Part shown: positions 17,996-27,719 of the stretch, in pieces | How the letters are laid out: every line of letters starts with the position of its first letter | Numbering within the stretch: position 1 is the stretch's first letter | Source of the DNA: Paraburkholderia aromaticivorans | GTDB lineage: Bacteria; Pseudomonadota; Gammaproteobacteria; Burkholderiales; Burkholderiaceae | Reading direction: 5' to 3' | Length of the DNA stretch: 64,000 nt | Assembly: GCF_012689525.1 (NCBI RefSeq) | Contig: NZ_CP051515.1 | Location: forward strand, 2,046,001 to 2,110,000 | Notes under the pieces: model-generated | What the model was told of the DNA's origin: nothing | The model's input: only the letters and a program-made list of their open reading frames with translations | The model's database searches: none | Translations under genes and position numbers: made by a program

Positions 17996-18819
17996 GCGAC
18001 CAAACTATGCCGATCGGCGAAGAAGACCTGCACGCGTACGTGGACGGCACGCTGTCCGACGAACGCCGTGCCGATGTGGAGCGCGCGCTCGAACAGAACC
18101 CCGACCTGGCCGCGCGCGTCAGCGATTATTTTTCGCTGAACAGCATGTTTCATGAGCGCTACGACCGCGTGCTGAACGAGCCCGTGCCGAAGCGCCTGCA
18201 AGCGCCCGCCCCGCGCCGCTGGCGGATTGCCGCCAACTGGCCGCAATTCGCCGGGATGGCGGCGGCGCTGGTGATGGGCGTGGGTATCGGCGTGGGCACG
18301 CATATGGGACAGGACGTGATCGCGCCGGTCGCGGGCGGCCACTCGGACACGCGCCCTGTCAGCGCGGACAGCTCGGAAATGTTCGCACGGCAGGCGGCGG
18401 TGGCGCATGTGGTCTACATGCCCGCCGTCGACCGGCCGACCGAGCTGAGCACCGACGACCACGAGCAGGATTTCGTGCAGTGGCTCTCCAACCGGCTCGG
18501 CACCAACGTGCATCCGCCGATTCTCTCGAAGAGCGGCTTCAATCTCTCGGGCGGACGCCTGCTGCCCGGCGCCGATGGACCGACCGCGCAGTTCATGTAT
18601 CGCGGGCCGAACGGCGAGCGGGTCACGCTGTGCATTTCGCGTCGCCAGCAGAATTCGAACACGACCGCGTTCAAGCTGTATCAGGACGGCCCGGTGAACG
18701 TGTTCTACTGGATCGACGGCGACTTCGGCTATGCGGTGTCGGGCGGAATCGAGCGCAAGCAGCTGCTGCAACTGTCGCATGACGTTTATTCGCAGTTGAC
18801 GGGCGCGGCGCCGGGTTGA
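17992..18819 (+). CDS. Cognate anti-sigma factor, single-pass membrane protein
   Basis: 275 aa. Opening motif IGEEDLHAYVDGTLSDERRA and coiled N-terminal domain (1-60), basic-aromatic linker, one membrane segment (about 84-103; FAGMAAALVMGVGIGVGTHM), then a periplasmic domain of about 170 residues (FNLSGGRLLPGADGPTAQFM, VNVFYWIDGDFGYAVSGG). The start overlaps the sigma stop. This is the usual place of the cognate anti-sigma factor; the similar protein at 16605-17327 is the extra one. Confidence 0.85.
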   Translation: MSDQTMPIGEEDLHAYVDGTLSDERRADVERALEQNPDLAARVSDYFSLNSMFHERYDRVLNEPVPKRLQAPAPRRWRIAANWPQFAGMAAALVMGVGIGVGTHMGQDVIAPVAGGHSDTRPVSADSSEMFARQAAVAHVVYMPAVDRPTELSTDDHEQDFVQWLSNRLGTNVHPPILSKSGFNLSGGRLLPGADGPTAQFMYRGPNGERVTLCISRRQQNSNTTAFKLYQDGPVNVFYWIDGDFGYAVSGGIERKQLLQLSHDVYSQLTGAAPG

Positions 18820-18979
18820 TCGCTGGCGGCCACTACGTTTTGCGCAGCGTCGGCTGGCCTCAGCTAGACGGCGCGTTGCGCTGTTTCGGACCCGCGTGTT
18901 TGCGTGGTCCGTGCATGCAGCGTGTCGAGCGAGCCGGCCGATTTCTGCGCGCGCTTGCGTCCAGCGTGCATTTCGGACG

Positions 18980-19906
18980 TTATCGCGATGTAGCAATGCG
19001 GCGGACTTGGCTCGCATCGAACTCGACAATACTGCCCGCATTCGCACTTGATCTGATCAGCTCGCGCGGCGTCACGCCCAACAAGCGGCCCATCCAATGC
19101 GCCATGTGACTCTGATGCGCGAAGCCCGTATCGAGCGCGATCTGACTCGCGTTGAACTTGCCTTGCAGCAGCATCGTTCGCGCGCGCTCCACGCGCCGCT
19201 GCACCACGTATTGATGCACTGGCATGCCGAGCGTCTCTCGAAACAGCACCTTGAAATGCGGTACGCTCAACTCGACGAGCGCGGCCAGTTCGCTTAGCGT
19301 GAGACGCTGGTCCAGATGCGCTTCGATGAACTCGATCACGCGCGCGGCCGTTTTCGGCGCGAGCGTGCGCCGCTTGTTATCGAGCCTCGGCGCACCGCCG
19401 ATCAAGCGCACCACCATCGCCGTACACAGGCTTTCGGCGTAAAGCGGATCGGATGTCTCGTCCGCTTCGAGTTCGGCGCGCAAGGCCCACGCGAGATGCT
19501 GAAAGCGCGGATCGCGCATCTGGAATTGCGGACGCAATTGCGCATCGCCCGATTTCAACGACAGTTGCTCGACGGTCCGCTGCGCAAACGCCTCGCTGAT
19601 CCACACGCTGAAAATCGTGCAGGCGGCTTCGTCGCTCCACTGCCCGTCGAGGCCGGCGGGAATTACGTCGGCGTCACCATGCGCCTGGATTCGTGAGTGG
19701 CGGCGCTCGTTGCACAGGCAGCGCGCCCTGACCGGCGCGCCGACATGCACGCCCACCCGGTGATACTTGAACGCGGGAATACGGTGCAGCCCGGCCGACA
19801 CGTTGACCAGTTCCGCGCCGAAGCCCTGCCAGCCGAGCAACCTGCTCGAACGCAACGTGAGGCGGGAACCGCTATGCGGTTGCGGTATGGGTGTCACTGC
19901 ATTCAT
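18980..19906 (-). CDS. AraC-family transcriptional regulator
   Basis: 308 aa from the ATG at 19906, chosen because GAGGGA lies six bases upstream; two earlier in-frame starts have no ribosome site. An N-terminal effector domain (about 1-195) precedes the double helix-turn-helix (about 205-300; LTLSELAALVELSVPHFKVL and ASQIALDTGFAHQSHMAHWM). Divergent from the NmrA-like gene over 205 bp, so that gene is the likely target. Confidence 0.88.
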   Translation of the reverse strand: MNAVTPIPQPHSGSRLTLRSSRLLGWQGFGAELVNVSAGLHRIPAFKYHRVGVHVGAPVRARCLCNERRHSRIQAHGDADVIPAGLDGQWSDEAACTIFSVWISEAFAQRTVEQLSLKSGDAQLRPQFQMRDPRFQHLAWALRAELEADETSDPLYAESLCTAMVVRLIGGAPRLDNKRRTLAPKTAARVIEFIEAHLDQRLTLSELAALVELSVPHFKVLFRETLGMPVHQYVVQRRVERARTMLLQGKFNASQIALDTGFAHQSHMAHWMGRLLGVTPRELIRSSANAGSIVEFDASQVRRIATSR

Positions 19907-20111
19907 TGCTTCCCTCGTGGATGACGGCGAGTGAGTGTGCATTGTGCGACGTTTTGCGTGGCTTCGCTCGACTCTACGGGATTCAACGCTTCTGCTGCGG
20001 CGCGGCAAGTAAAACCGTCATCCGAATCTGCGCGGCGCGATCCTTGCCCGCGCGCTTTCCCGCCGCTGCGTCCCTAAGATGAGGCCATACCGAGCCAACC
20101 AGGAGCGCAAC

Positions 20112-21029
20112 GTGTTCGTGATTTTTGGAGCTGCCGGCAATGTCGGCAAATTAAGCGCGGCGGCATTGCGCCGGGCGGGCCGCAACGTGCGTGCGGTCGT
20201 CCGCGATAAGCAACAGGGCGAATTCCTCGCCGGGCTCGGCTGCGAAATCGTCGTCGCCGATCTGCTCGACGCCGCGACGGTGGCACGCGCCATCGAAGGC
20301 GCGCATGCCGTGCAACTGCTATGTCCGCTGCCGCATGGGCACGCCGATCCCGCGCAGGCGATGCGGCGCATGATCGACGTGAGCGTCGCGGCATTGCGTG
20401 CCGATCCGCCGCCGCGCATCCTCGCGCTCTCCGACTACGGCGCGGAACATCCGGCCGGAACGGGCATCACCACGCTGTTTCACGAGCTTGAAACGCAACT
20501 GCGAACGGTCGATTCGCAGTTGACGTTTCTGCGCGCCGCCGAACATATGCACAACTGGGCGCGCGTGCTGCCGATCGCGCTCGCGAGCGGCGCGCTGCCG
20601 AGTCTGCATCATCCGTTGCGCAAGCGCTTTCCGACCGTCGCCGCACAGGACGTGGGCGTGCTCGCCGCTGAGCTGTTGCTCGACGATGGAGTGCAACCGG
20701 TCTCGCCGCGCGTGGTGAGCATCGAAAGCGACGAGCGCATCAGCGCACTGGACGTGGCGCGCACGATCAGCGAACTGGCGGGCCGTGCCGTCGTCGCACG
20801 CGAAGCGCCGCGCGGCGAATGGGCCGCGATGCTGCAAGGCGCGGGGCTCGGCGAACACCATGCGCGTTTGATCACCGATCTCTACGACGCGCACAACGCG
20901 GGTCGTATCGATGTCGAAGCGGACATCAGCGAACGGCGCTTCGGCGTGACCAAGCTAGCGGAAGTATTGGCGGCGATTCTGCCGCGCGTGGCCGCGGCCG
21001 CGGCAACTGCCAGCGGCATCGCTCGCTAA
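20112..21029 (+). CDS. NmrA/atypical SDR NAD(P)-binding protein
   Basis: 305 aa from GTG at 20112, with AGGAG six bases upstream. Rossmann motif FVIFGAAGNVGKLSAAALRR at the N-terminus (GxxGxxG) and the following strand VVRDKQQGEFLAGLGCEIVV are typical of NmrA-like redox sensors and atypical short-chain reductases such as quinone reductase QorB. The usual YxxxK catalytic pair is not obvious. Probably regulated by the divergent AraC gene. Confidence 0.82.
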   Translation: MFVIFGAAGNVGKLSAAALRRAGRNVRAVVRDKQQGEFLAGLGCEIVVADLLDAATVARAIEGAHAVQLLCPLPHGHADPAQAMRRMIDVSVAALRADPPPRILALSDYGAEHPAGTGITTLFHELETQLRTVDSQLTFLRAAEHMHNWARVLPIALASGALPSLHHPLRKRFPTVAAQDVGVLAAELLLDDGVQPVSPRVVSIESDERISALDVARTISELAGRAVVAREAPRGEWAAMLQGAGLGEHHARLITDLYDAHNAGRIDVEADISERRFGVTKLAEVLAAILPRVAAAAATASGIAR

Positions 21030-21053
21030 AGAGCGCTGAAGAGGAGAGACTGC

Positions 21054-21260
21054 ATGCATACCTGCCCTTTGCTACGCGCATCGATCGACGCGCGCAAGCT
21101 CGCGCCTCAACAACATCGAACGCAGTCGACGCGCATGAGCACGCGTGCGCGTCGCTGGCTGGCGATATCCGCGAGTCTTGTGGGATGGTTCGGCTGGCGC
21201 GCGCTGCGGGACGTGCTCAACGCCATTCCCGACAGCAACGACGACTTCAGCCTGTTCTGA
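21054..21260 (+). CDS. Small hypothetical protein with one membrane segment
   Basis: 68 aa. GAGGAGAG stands five bases before the ATG at 21054, a strong site. The second half has a short hydrophobic stretch (LAISASLVGWFGWRAL) and an acidic end (DSNDDFSLF). An internal ATG at 21135 would give a 41-aa form. It follows the NmrA-like gene by 24 bp. No family recognised. Confidence 0.6.
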   Translation: MHTCPLLRASIDARKLAPQQHRTQSTRMSTRARRWLAISASLVGWFGWRALRDVLNAIPDSNDDFSLF

Positions 21261-21297
21261 TCCGCGGCGCTTCGATATAGCGAAGGCACAAAGCAAA

Positions 21298-21317
21298 GCG
21301 CCCGGCATGCCGGGCGC
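21298..21317. terminator. Perfect 20-bp palindrome, likely terminator for ribA
   Basis: gcgcccggca / tgccgggcgc forms a 10-bp self-complementary arm pair. On the minus strand, downstream of ribA, it is followed by ctttgctttg. It also lies between convergent genes and may work both ways. Confidence 0.6.
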
Positions 21318-21388
21318 AAGATATTGACGAATCCGCCGCTACAGCGCCGGCCGCCATTCACACACAGCGGCCGGTGCATGCGCGTGGT

Positions 21389-22063
21389 TCATTCGTTTTC
21401 GTCGAAGTAGTGACCGAACTTCACCTGCTTGGTGCGGATATAGCGCTCGTTTTCCTCGCGCATCGGAATCGCCAGCGCGACCCGCTCGCACACCGGAATG
21501 CCGTGCTTGGACAGCGTGTCGAACTTCTCCGGATTGTTGCTCATCAGACGCACCGAGGTGACCTTCAGCGTGCGCAGAATGCCCGCGGCCGAGTCGTATT
21601 CGCGTGAGTCGTCCGGCAAGCCGAGATCGAGATTGGCCTCCACGGTGTCGCGCCCTTGCTCCTGCAGCGCATATGCGCGAATCTTGTTCGACAGGCCGAT
21701 GCCGCGCCCTTCGTGCCCGCGCAGGTACAGCAGCACGCCGCAGCCTTCCGCCGCGATGTAGCGCAGCGCGAGGTCGAGCTGCTCGCCGCAGTCGCAGCGG
21801 TACGAGCCGAGCACGTCGCCGGTGAGGCACTCGGAATGCAGGCGCGTCAACACGGACGACTGGTTGGCGACGTCGCCCATCACGAGCGCGAGATGTTCGG
21901 CGCCGCTTTCGCACACGCGGAACACGTAGGAAGTGAACGTGCCGTAGCGCGTGGGAAGCGTGGCGGTAGCGTCGAGAATGACGCATTCGCCGTTGGGTGC
22001 GCCGTCTACTGCGGGCAACGGATCGTGAGACGTGAGCATGGCGTTAGACAGTGGTGCTGACAT
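21389..22063 (-). CDS. ribA: GTP cyclohydrolase II
   Basis: 224 aa from ATG 22063 (an in-frame TTG four codons earlier is less likely). First step of riboflavin synthesis: GTP to 2,5-diamino-6-ribosylamino-4-pyrimidinone phosphate plus formate. Zinc ligands in [20 protein letters not shown] (C-x10-C-x-C), catalytic segment [10 protein letters not shown], and the C-terminal signature [13 protein letters not shown] are all present. This is stand-alone RibA with no RibB fusion. I see no other riboflavin gene nearby. Confidence 0.95.
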   Translation of the reverse strand: MSAPLSNAMLTSHDPLPAVDGAPNGECVILDATATLPTRYGTFTSYVFRVCESGAEHLALVMGDVANQSSVLTRLHSECLTGDVLGSYRCDCGEQLDLALRYIAAEGCGVLLYLRGHEGRGIGLSNKIRAYALQEQGRDTVEANLDLGLPDDSREYDSAAGILRTLKVTSVRLMSNNPEKFDTLSKHGIPVCERVALAIPMREENERYIRTKQVKFGHYFDENE

Positions 22064-22309
22064 GAACCCGATCAAACCGGGAATAAGGTACGGACTGGGA
22101 GTTTACCGCTAATCGGCGTCCCGCACCTGTATGCCCTTGCATGCAGCACGGAACCGCCGCCGTGGCGCGCCGCTACCCGAGTTAAACGGAACGCGCGCCC
22201 CAGGTATTCCCGCAGTACCTCCGTGGCGCGTCACGCCTATACTGGAATCGCCTGTCCCTCACGACAGCGCGCCGCGCCGGCGTGCTGCACTGCGAAACGG
22301 AGCCGCTCC

Positions 22310-22753
22310 ATGACAAGCGTTGCACAACTTCTTAAAACGAAACCGAACAACACCACCGTTTTTACTGTCGGGGCCGACGACTCAGTCTATGAGGCAATCA
22401 AGCTGATGGCCGAAAAGGGCATCGGCGCGCTGGTCGTGACGGACGGTGATAGCATCGCCGGAATCGTCACGGAGCGCGACTACGCGCGCAAGGTCGTGCT
22501 GATGGACCGTTCGTCGAAGGCCACGCCGGTGCGTGACATCATGAGCAAGGCCGTGCGCTTCGTGCGCCCGGACCAGACCACCGACGACTGCATGGCCCTC
22601 ATGACGGAGCGGCGTATGCGCCACTTGCCGGTGATCGAGAATGACCGGCTGGTCGGCATGGTATCGATCGGCGATCTGGTGAAGAACATCATCGCCGAAC
22701 AGCAGTTCACCATTCAGCAACTCGAGTTCTATATTCACGGCGAGCGGCCCTGA
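22310..22753 (+). CDS. Two-CBS-domain protein
   Basis: 147 aa, almost wholly a pair of CBS domains (about residues 12-65 and 77-130; GIGALVVTDGDSIAGIVTER and MRHLPVIENDRLVGMVSIGD). Each binds an adenine nucleotide in the family. No catalytic domain is attached, so it probably senses energy state and acts through a partner. Stands alone. A weak GGAAT-N16-GTT match lies about 210 bp upstream (22080). Confidence 0.88.
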   Translation: MTSVAQLLKTKPNNTTVFTVGADDSVYEAIKLMAEKGIGALVVTDGDSIAGIVTERDYARKVVLMDRSSKATPVRDIMSKAVRFVRPDQTTDDCMALMTERRMRHLPVIENDRLVGMVSIGDLVKNIIAEQQFTIQQLEFYIHGERP

Positions 22754-23131
22754 CGCACGGCGCACACCGCGGAACCGGACGCGCAAAAAAAGCCCAATCG
22801 ATCAAACGGTTTGGCGAAGCTACCTTGCGGCAGCGGAGGTTCCTTGACTTGTGGGCCGCGACTCGCGCGGCACGGCGGTCCCGTGGCGCTCGCGGCGCTG
22901 CCGCCGCGTGACGCGCTCAAGCGATTCGCTGCTTGCAACCGTGCGCGCCATGATGGGGCGCGCACGTTTTTCTCAACTTCAGACTGCTCGCTGCGGTTTC
23001 AATTTCGATATCGAGGTAGCGAATCGCTCCTCTAAGCGCGGTTCGATCGATCCGCGCGGTTCCGTGTCGTTCGGCGCCGGACCGGGCAAGCCGGCCACTG
23101 GGCGCCGAATCCGCCTGTCCGGCTAACTCGC
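22754..23131. other. 378-bp gap between convergent genes
   Basis: No gene or clear terminator hairpin seen. Starts with an A7 run (about 22785). Possibly decayed coding sequence, but no recognisable protein in either strand. Confidence 0.4.
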
Positions 23132-23476
23132 TTAGTTACCGAAGTACACCGACTTCGGGCCCGACATCGGCTGAACCACGCCGCCGGCTTGCGACGAACC
23201 ACTCGTCGCGCCACCGAAACCGCTGGTATCGGCGACCGGTTCCTGGGTTTGCGCGACGGCAGGGTTTTGTGCCTGGGCACGCTGTTCAGCGGCCTGGATA
23301 TCCGACGGATAAGTCGGGTCGTTCGACGCGGCCGGGTTATAGCCTGCTTGTTCAACCCGGATCAGATCGGCGCGAACTTCCGCGCGGGTCACGGGCTGTT
23401 GGCTCGACTGAGCGAACGAAGCGATCGGAGCGGCGAGAACGGCTGCAATGGCGACTGCCTTGATGAGCGATTTCAT
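23132..23476 (-). CDS. DUF4148 exported protein (second copy)
   Basis: 114 aa. Signal peptide (KSLIKAVAIAAVLAAPIASFA), then the family core VTRAEVRADLIRVEQAGYNP and DPTYPSDIQAAEQRAQAQ, and a longer Gly/Ser-rich tail than the copy at 16056-16325. GGAGG ribosome site. Function unknown; periplasmic by signal peptide. It lacks the GGAAT-type element of the first copy. Confidence 0.85.
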   Translation of the reverse strand: MKSLIKAVAIAAVLAAPIASFAQSSQQPVTRAEVRADLIRVEQAGYNPAASNDPTYPSDIQAAEQRAQAQNPAVAQTQEPVADTSGFGGATSGSSQAGGVVQPMSGPKSVYFGN

Positions 23477-23758
23477 GATGAATTACCTCCAGACCTGGTT
23501 TTATTCGCGACGCTTGCCACACGATGTGAGAAGCGAGTGAATTCAGTCTAGTCATCAGATCGCCAAGGGAAAACCCTTGATTAAGAGATAGATAATTGTT
23601 GGAATCGCAAGAATGGTCCGAAAATTACCGCAACGTCCGATCCAAATAGCGTCTTTGGCGTAATAATTGTCGGGATCGTAACCCTTTGTGTCTGAAGTTT
23701 CAAAAATACGTCTGATCTGAGCGCGTTCTACCGTCATACGCGGGTTTGCTGGGCAAAT

Positions 23759-24400
23759 TTACGCCCGCTTCGGCGCACCGGACTGGGGCATCAGCAGGAG
23801 CTTGCGCGGCCCGCTGACAAAGGCGCTGCCGGGTTCGAAGAACCTGAGCGGCCGATGCATTTCGCGCGACAAGCCAATGCGCGTCGTCACCCCTACCGGC
23901 ACTTCGCCCCGCTCGATGACGCCGATCCACAAACCGCGCCCCGAGCACAGATCCCAGCCGTCGAACGGCGGTCCGATGCCGAGCGCCATCGTGAGCCGGC
24001 CGGGTCCGCGCGCGAGGTCGCGCAGCGGCACGCCGGGGCGCCGCGCTTCGATCAACGGCAGGCCTTCGAGCGGCTCGATCGCGCGCAACAGAATGCCGGC
24101 TCCGACTTCCTCGGCTTCGGCGGACATGTTGAGCATGTACGACAGCCCATAGGTCAGCCGCACATACGCGTGACCCGGCGCGAGAAACATCGAACCGTTA
24201 TACGGCCGACGGCCCATGAACGCATGACTGGTCGAATCGCCGAGCGGATACGCCTCGGTCTCGACGATTCGTCCGCTCATGCGCCCTTCGGGCAGATCGT
24301 GCACGAGGTATTTGCCGATCATGAAGCGCGCGAGTTCGACGGTATCGAGCGGTAAATCGTCACGAAGCAATGGCAGGATGGGGAGTTGATGTTTCCGCAT
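23759..24400 (-). CDS. DNA-3-methyladenine glycosylase, AAG/MPG family
   Basis: 213 aa, the full length of bacterial AAG enzymes. It removes 3-methyladenine and other alkylated purines. [13 protein letters not shown] carries the catalytic Glu (the equivalent of human E125), [15 protein letters not shown] the nearby DNA-contact region, and [15 protein letters not shown] the conserved YGxxxMxN segment. Stand-alone repair gene. Confidence 0.93.
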   Translation of the reverse strand: MRKHQLPILPLLRDDLPLDTVELARFMIGKYLVHDLPEGRMSGRIVETEAYPLGDSTSHAFMGRRPYNGSMFLAPGHAYVRLTYGLSYMLNMSAEAEEVGAGILLRAIEPLEGLPLIEARRPGVPLRDLARGPGRLTMALGIGPPFDGWDLCSGRGLWIGVIERGEVPVGVTTRIGLSREMHRPLRFFEPGSAFVSGPRKLLLMPQSGAPKRA

Positions 24401-24816
24401 GCGTCAGGCCTTATTTTTAAAGCGCATGGTTGTGGGGCTTAAAAGAAATGCGAACGGCATGGAATGCGTGCAATCGAGCCGCCGCGCGAGCCGTAAACGG
24501 CGCGATGCACGCATTGGTTCCAGCGATTGAGCGCCATCGGCCAGTTTTCATCGGCCCATTCGTTGTACCAAAACCTCACTTCTGTGCTGCGCCGCCATCA
24601 CCATGGCACTAATTGGAGTATCGTGTGTTTCCGGCCTGCAGCACAGCCTTTGCCGGCTCGCGTGTGTTTCGGCCCGCCCGAATCAGCATACAGATTGAAA
24701 GTATTTGCACGATTCGCAGCACCGTTCCATTCAGTTTTGATCCCGATGTACCTGCTGGTGTAGCGCACTGCCTCATTCGGGGGCGGTTGTACCCAATGAC
24801 AATAGGAGAGAGTTGA
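24401..24816. other. 416-bp gap between divergent genes
   Basis: Should hold promoters for the glycosylase gene and for the BON gene. I see no strong repeat. The GGAGAG ribosome site of the BON gene is at its right end. Confidence 0.4.
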
Positions 24817-25173
24817 ATGAAAGCATTCCCGGCAATCAAGATGATCGGCGGCGCGCTGATCGTTCTCGCGTCCCTCAACGCGTATGCGCAGAGCAGCGAT
24901 GCCGCAGCCCCGGCGGCGGCATCGGCGTCACCGACGGCCAAGCAGACCAAGGCGGCCGACCGCGCTTTGGGACGCAAGGTCCGCACCGCCCTGTCGAAGA
25001 CGAAAGGCCTGAGCGTGGCCAACATCACCGTGCGCGCACGTGGCGGCGCAGTGACGCTGGCCGGCTCCGTGCCCGAGCAACCGCAAGTCGACCTGGCCAC
25101 CCAAGCGGCACAAGGCGTAGCCGGTGTGACGTCGGTCAAGAACGCGCTGACGATTCGTCCGGTCGGTCAGTAA
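24817..25173 (+). CDS. BON-domain periplasmic protein
   Basis: 118 aa. Signal peptide (residues 1-24, ending AYAQ), short Ala-rich linker, and one BON domain (about 52-115; RKVRTALSKTKGL, ARGGAVTLAGSVPEQPQVDL). BON domains bind phospholipid or anchor to the envelope, as in OsmY. Strong ribosome site AGGAGAG. A stem-loop terminator follows. Confidence 0.87.
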   Translation: MKAFPAIKMIGGALIVLASLNAYAQSSDAAAPAAASASPTAKQTKAADRALGRKVRTALSKTKGLSVANITVRARGGAVTLAGSVPEQPQVDLATQAAQGVAGVTSVKNALTIRPVGQ

Positions 25174-25676
25174 TCGAGTGAACCTGCTGTAACAACATAG
25201 CCGGACGCCAATGCCTTCTCGCAGGGCATTGGCGTTACCGGAGGCTTCAGGCGGTTTCGAGCAGTTTCGCCGGGCGCTGCGCACCCGTAGTATGCTCGGC
25301 ACACCGAGGTTTGCCCTGCATCCCGCGTTCAGCCAGCGAAACCTCAATGCATACCGGTCGCCATCGCCGCCGCGCATTAGCGACGCACCAGCCACGCACC
25401 AGCCACGTCCGCCACGCGTTATCCGCGCAATTCTGCGTGACCCGATCCTTTTCTCCAGCAGTCGCCGTTTGCGCTACAGCATGCCGGGCGCACGCCGTCG
25501 TCATGTGTCCCTGAGAATCGACAAAGCCTCGTACACGAACAACTATCCTTTATAATTTAAAGCGTTAGAGCGTGTTGTTTAGAAGATCCATGAACATGCA
25601 CGCTCGCTTCGAGCCAAGGCGGAAGCCGTTCGCGTCCCGCCGGGCCATTCACGACAAGCATTAAAAGGAAGCCCGA
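25174..25676. other. 503-bp gap before the Ca2+/H+ antiporter gene
   Basis: Holds the terminator at 25205-25235 and, near its right end, TATAAT at 25551-25556 with no good -35 box at 16-18 bp spacing. The rest shows no gene. Confidence 0.4.
25205..25235 (+). terminator. Stem-loop terminator after the BON gene
   Basis: 11-bp arms ACGCCAATGCC (25205-25215) and GGCATTGGCGT (25225-25235) with a 9-nt loop, 32 bp after the stop. A weak T tract follows. Confidence 0.7.
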
Positions 25677-26759
25677 ATGACCACGCCCGCGACCGTTCTG
25701 CCCCGCTGGACCATTGCCGCGCCGTTCGTTGCGTGGATCGTGCTCGGTATCGCCTATGCCATGCCAGACAGTGGACTGCTGCTCGTGCTGGTCGGCGTGG
25801 CGCTGTGCGCGGCGGTCTTCACCGCCGTGCATCATGCGGAAGTGGTCGCGCATCGCGTCGGTGAACCGTTCGGCACGTTGGTGCTGGCGGTGGCCGTCAC
25901 CGTGATCGAAGTCGCGCTGATCGTTTCGGTCATGCTCACGTCCGGTCCGGAAAAGGCCGGTCTCGCGCGCGACACGGTCTTCGCCGCGGTGATGATCGTC
26001 TGTAACGGCATTGTCGGCATTTGCCTGCTGGTGGGCGGCATTCGCCATCGCGAGCAGGATTTTCAAAGCCGTGGCGCTGCTGCGGCGCTGGCCGTGCTCG
26101 CGTCTCTGTCCGTGCTGACGCTGGTCATGCCGAACTACACGACCACCAGCGTCGGGCCGAGCCTGTCGTCGTCACAACTGGCGTTTGCCGGGGTGTCGTC
26201 GCTGGTGCTGTACGGCGTGTTCGTGTTCGTGCAAACCGTACGCCATCGCGATTACTTCCTGGCCGGCACGCCGGATGAAGACGTCCACGCCGCGCCGCCG
26301 AGCGCCGGCCAGGCGCTGGCGGCCGGCGGCCTGCTGCTGGTGTGCCTCGTCGCCGTGGTGTTGCTCGCCAAAGTGCTCTCGCCGGTAGTCGAAACCGCGG
26401 TCAAGAATGCGGGCGCGCCGCCGGCCGTGGTCGGCATTATCATTGCCGCGCTCGTGCTGTTGCCTGAAGGACTTGCCGCGGTGCGCGCGGCGCGCGCCGA
26501 CCGCTTGCAGAACAGCCTGAATCTCGCGCTCGGCTCGGCGCTGGCCAGTATCGGCCTGACCATACCGACCGTCGCCTGCGTCTTCCTGTACACCGGCCAG
26601 CCGCTGGTGCTCGGCATCGACGGCAAGGAAACCGTGCTGCTCGTCCTCACGCTGATCGTCGGCACGCTCACGCTCAGTTCGGGCCGCACGACGATTCTTC
26701 AAGGCGCCGTGCATCTGTCGCTGTTCGCGGCGTATCTGTTTCTGTCGTTCGCGCCTTGA
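25677..26759 (+). CDS. chaA: Ca2+(Na+)/H+ antiporter
   Basis: 360 aa, about eleven membrane segments. Two inverted CaCA alpha-repeats: the first has GEPFGTLVLAVAVTVIEVAL with the ion-binding Glu, the second VVGIIIAALVLLPEGLAAVR, also with Glu. A hydrophilic loop (about 198-210) separates the halves. It exports Ca2+ or Na+ in exchange for protons across the inner membrane. Single-gene unit. Confidence 0.92.
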   Translation: MTTPATVLPRWTIAAPFVAWIVLGIAYAMPDSGLLLVLVGVALCAAVFTAVHHAEVVAHRVGEPFGTLVLAVAVTVIEVALIVSVMLTSGPEKAGLARDTVFAAVMIVCNGIVGICLLVGGIRHREQDFQSRGAAAALAVLASLSVLTLVMPNYTTTSVGPSLSSSQLAFAGVSSLVLYGVFVFVQTVRHRDYFLAGTPDEDVHAAPPSAGQALAAGGLLLVCLVAVVLLAKVLSPVVETAVKNAGAPPAVVGIIIAALVLLPEGLAAVRAARADRLQNSLNLALGSALASIGLTIPTVACVFLYTGQPLVLGIDGKETVLLVLTLIVGTLTLSSGRTTILQGAVHLSLFAAYLFLSFAP

Positions 26760-26825
26760 GCCGGGGCCTCAGAGCCTGAAGGAGCGGCGTCGGGTCCGCT
26801 GCCCCACGCCGCCGCAACGGCGGCA

Positions 26826-27719
26826 CTACTCTTCCCAATGCGCCGCGATCCAGTCGCGGAACAGATTCAGCTTGTGCTGATGCGCGACCGAGTCCGGGTA
26901 GACGAAGTAGTAACGCCACCCGGTCTTGAGCACTGTATCGAACGGCCGCACGAGTCGCTTGGCCGCCACGTCCTCGTCGATCAGCGCAAGGTCGCTGATC
27001 GCGACGCCAAAGCCCTGTAGCGCGGCGTTCGTGGCCATATCGAGCGTATCGAAGCTCGGCCCATGCTCGGCGTCGATCGCCGCAGCGTTCGCGGCATCGA
27101 TCTCGGTTACCCTGGCGAGCCACATCTTCCAGTCGCGATGGTCGCGTGTGGGATGCAGCAGCGTATGGCGCGCGAGGTCGGCCACCTCGGCGAGCGGCTT
27201 GTCTTTCAGCAGATCGGGCGCGCACACGGGCGTCAGACGCTCCTCGAACAACTGCACCGCCTGCACGCCCGCCCCCGGCGACGAACCGTAGATGATCGCC
27301 GCGTCGAACGGTTCGAGCTGGAAATCGACGTCGTGCTGCCATGTGGTCGTGATCTGCACGTGCAGTTCGGGATACTCGGCCTGGAAGCGCATGATCTTCG
27401 GCAACATCCAGCGCATCACACAGGTCGGCACTTTCAGCGCGAGGTCGGTGCGCTGCCGTGTGAGGCGCAGCGAAATTTCCTCGATGCGCGCGAAGCTCTC
27501 CTTCACGGCCGGCAGCAACAATTCCCCTTCCGCGGTGAGCGTCAGGCCTTTCGCATGGCGCTTGAAGAGCGGAAACTTGTAGTAATCCTCGAGCGCGATG
27601 ATTTGCCGGCTGACCGCGCCCTGCGTCAGGCATAGATGATCGGCGGCACGCGTGAAACTGCGATGCCGCGCCACGGTTTCGAAAATCTGCAGCGCGTTGA
27701 GCGGCGGTAGTCGTCGCAT
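26826..27719 (-). CDS. LysR-family regulator, GcvA type
   Basis: 297 aa. Winged helix (residues 1-62; LNALQIFETVARHRSFTRAA, LTQGAVSRQIIALEDY) and a periplasmic-binding-protein-like effector domain (about 90-295). The GcvA subgroup often controls amino-acid or amine metabolism. It is divergent, over 546 bp, from the polyamine-type ABC importer, its most likely target. Confidence 0.88.
   Translation of the reverse strand: MRRLPPLNALQIFETVARHRSFTRAADHLCLTQGAVSRQIIALEDYYKFPLFKRHAKGLTLTAEGELLLPAVKESFARIEEISLRLTRQRTDLALKVPTCVMRWMLPKIMRFQAEYPELHVQITTTWQHDVDFQLEPFDAAIIYGSSPGAGVQAVQLFEERLTPVCAPDLLKDKPLAEVADLARHTLLHPTRDHRDWKMWLARVTEIDAANAAAIDAEHGPSFDTLDMATNAALQGFGVAISDLALIDEDVAAKRLVRPFDTVLKTGWRYYFVYPDSVAHQHKLNLFRDWIAAHWEE

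Noticed and set aside
22080..22103. GGAAT-N16-GTT before the CBS gene as a fourth ECF promoter
   Set aside because: Spacer differs from the other copies, the flanking bases do not match, and it is over 200 bp from the start. Mentioned only as a weak match.
22064..22140. FMN riboswitch before ribA
   Set aside because: The leader is too short and lacks the conserved RFN-element blocks.
25551..25556. TATAAT as a promoter of the antiporter gene
   Set aside because: No acceptable -35 box at 16-18 bp upstream, so I did not list it as a promoter.
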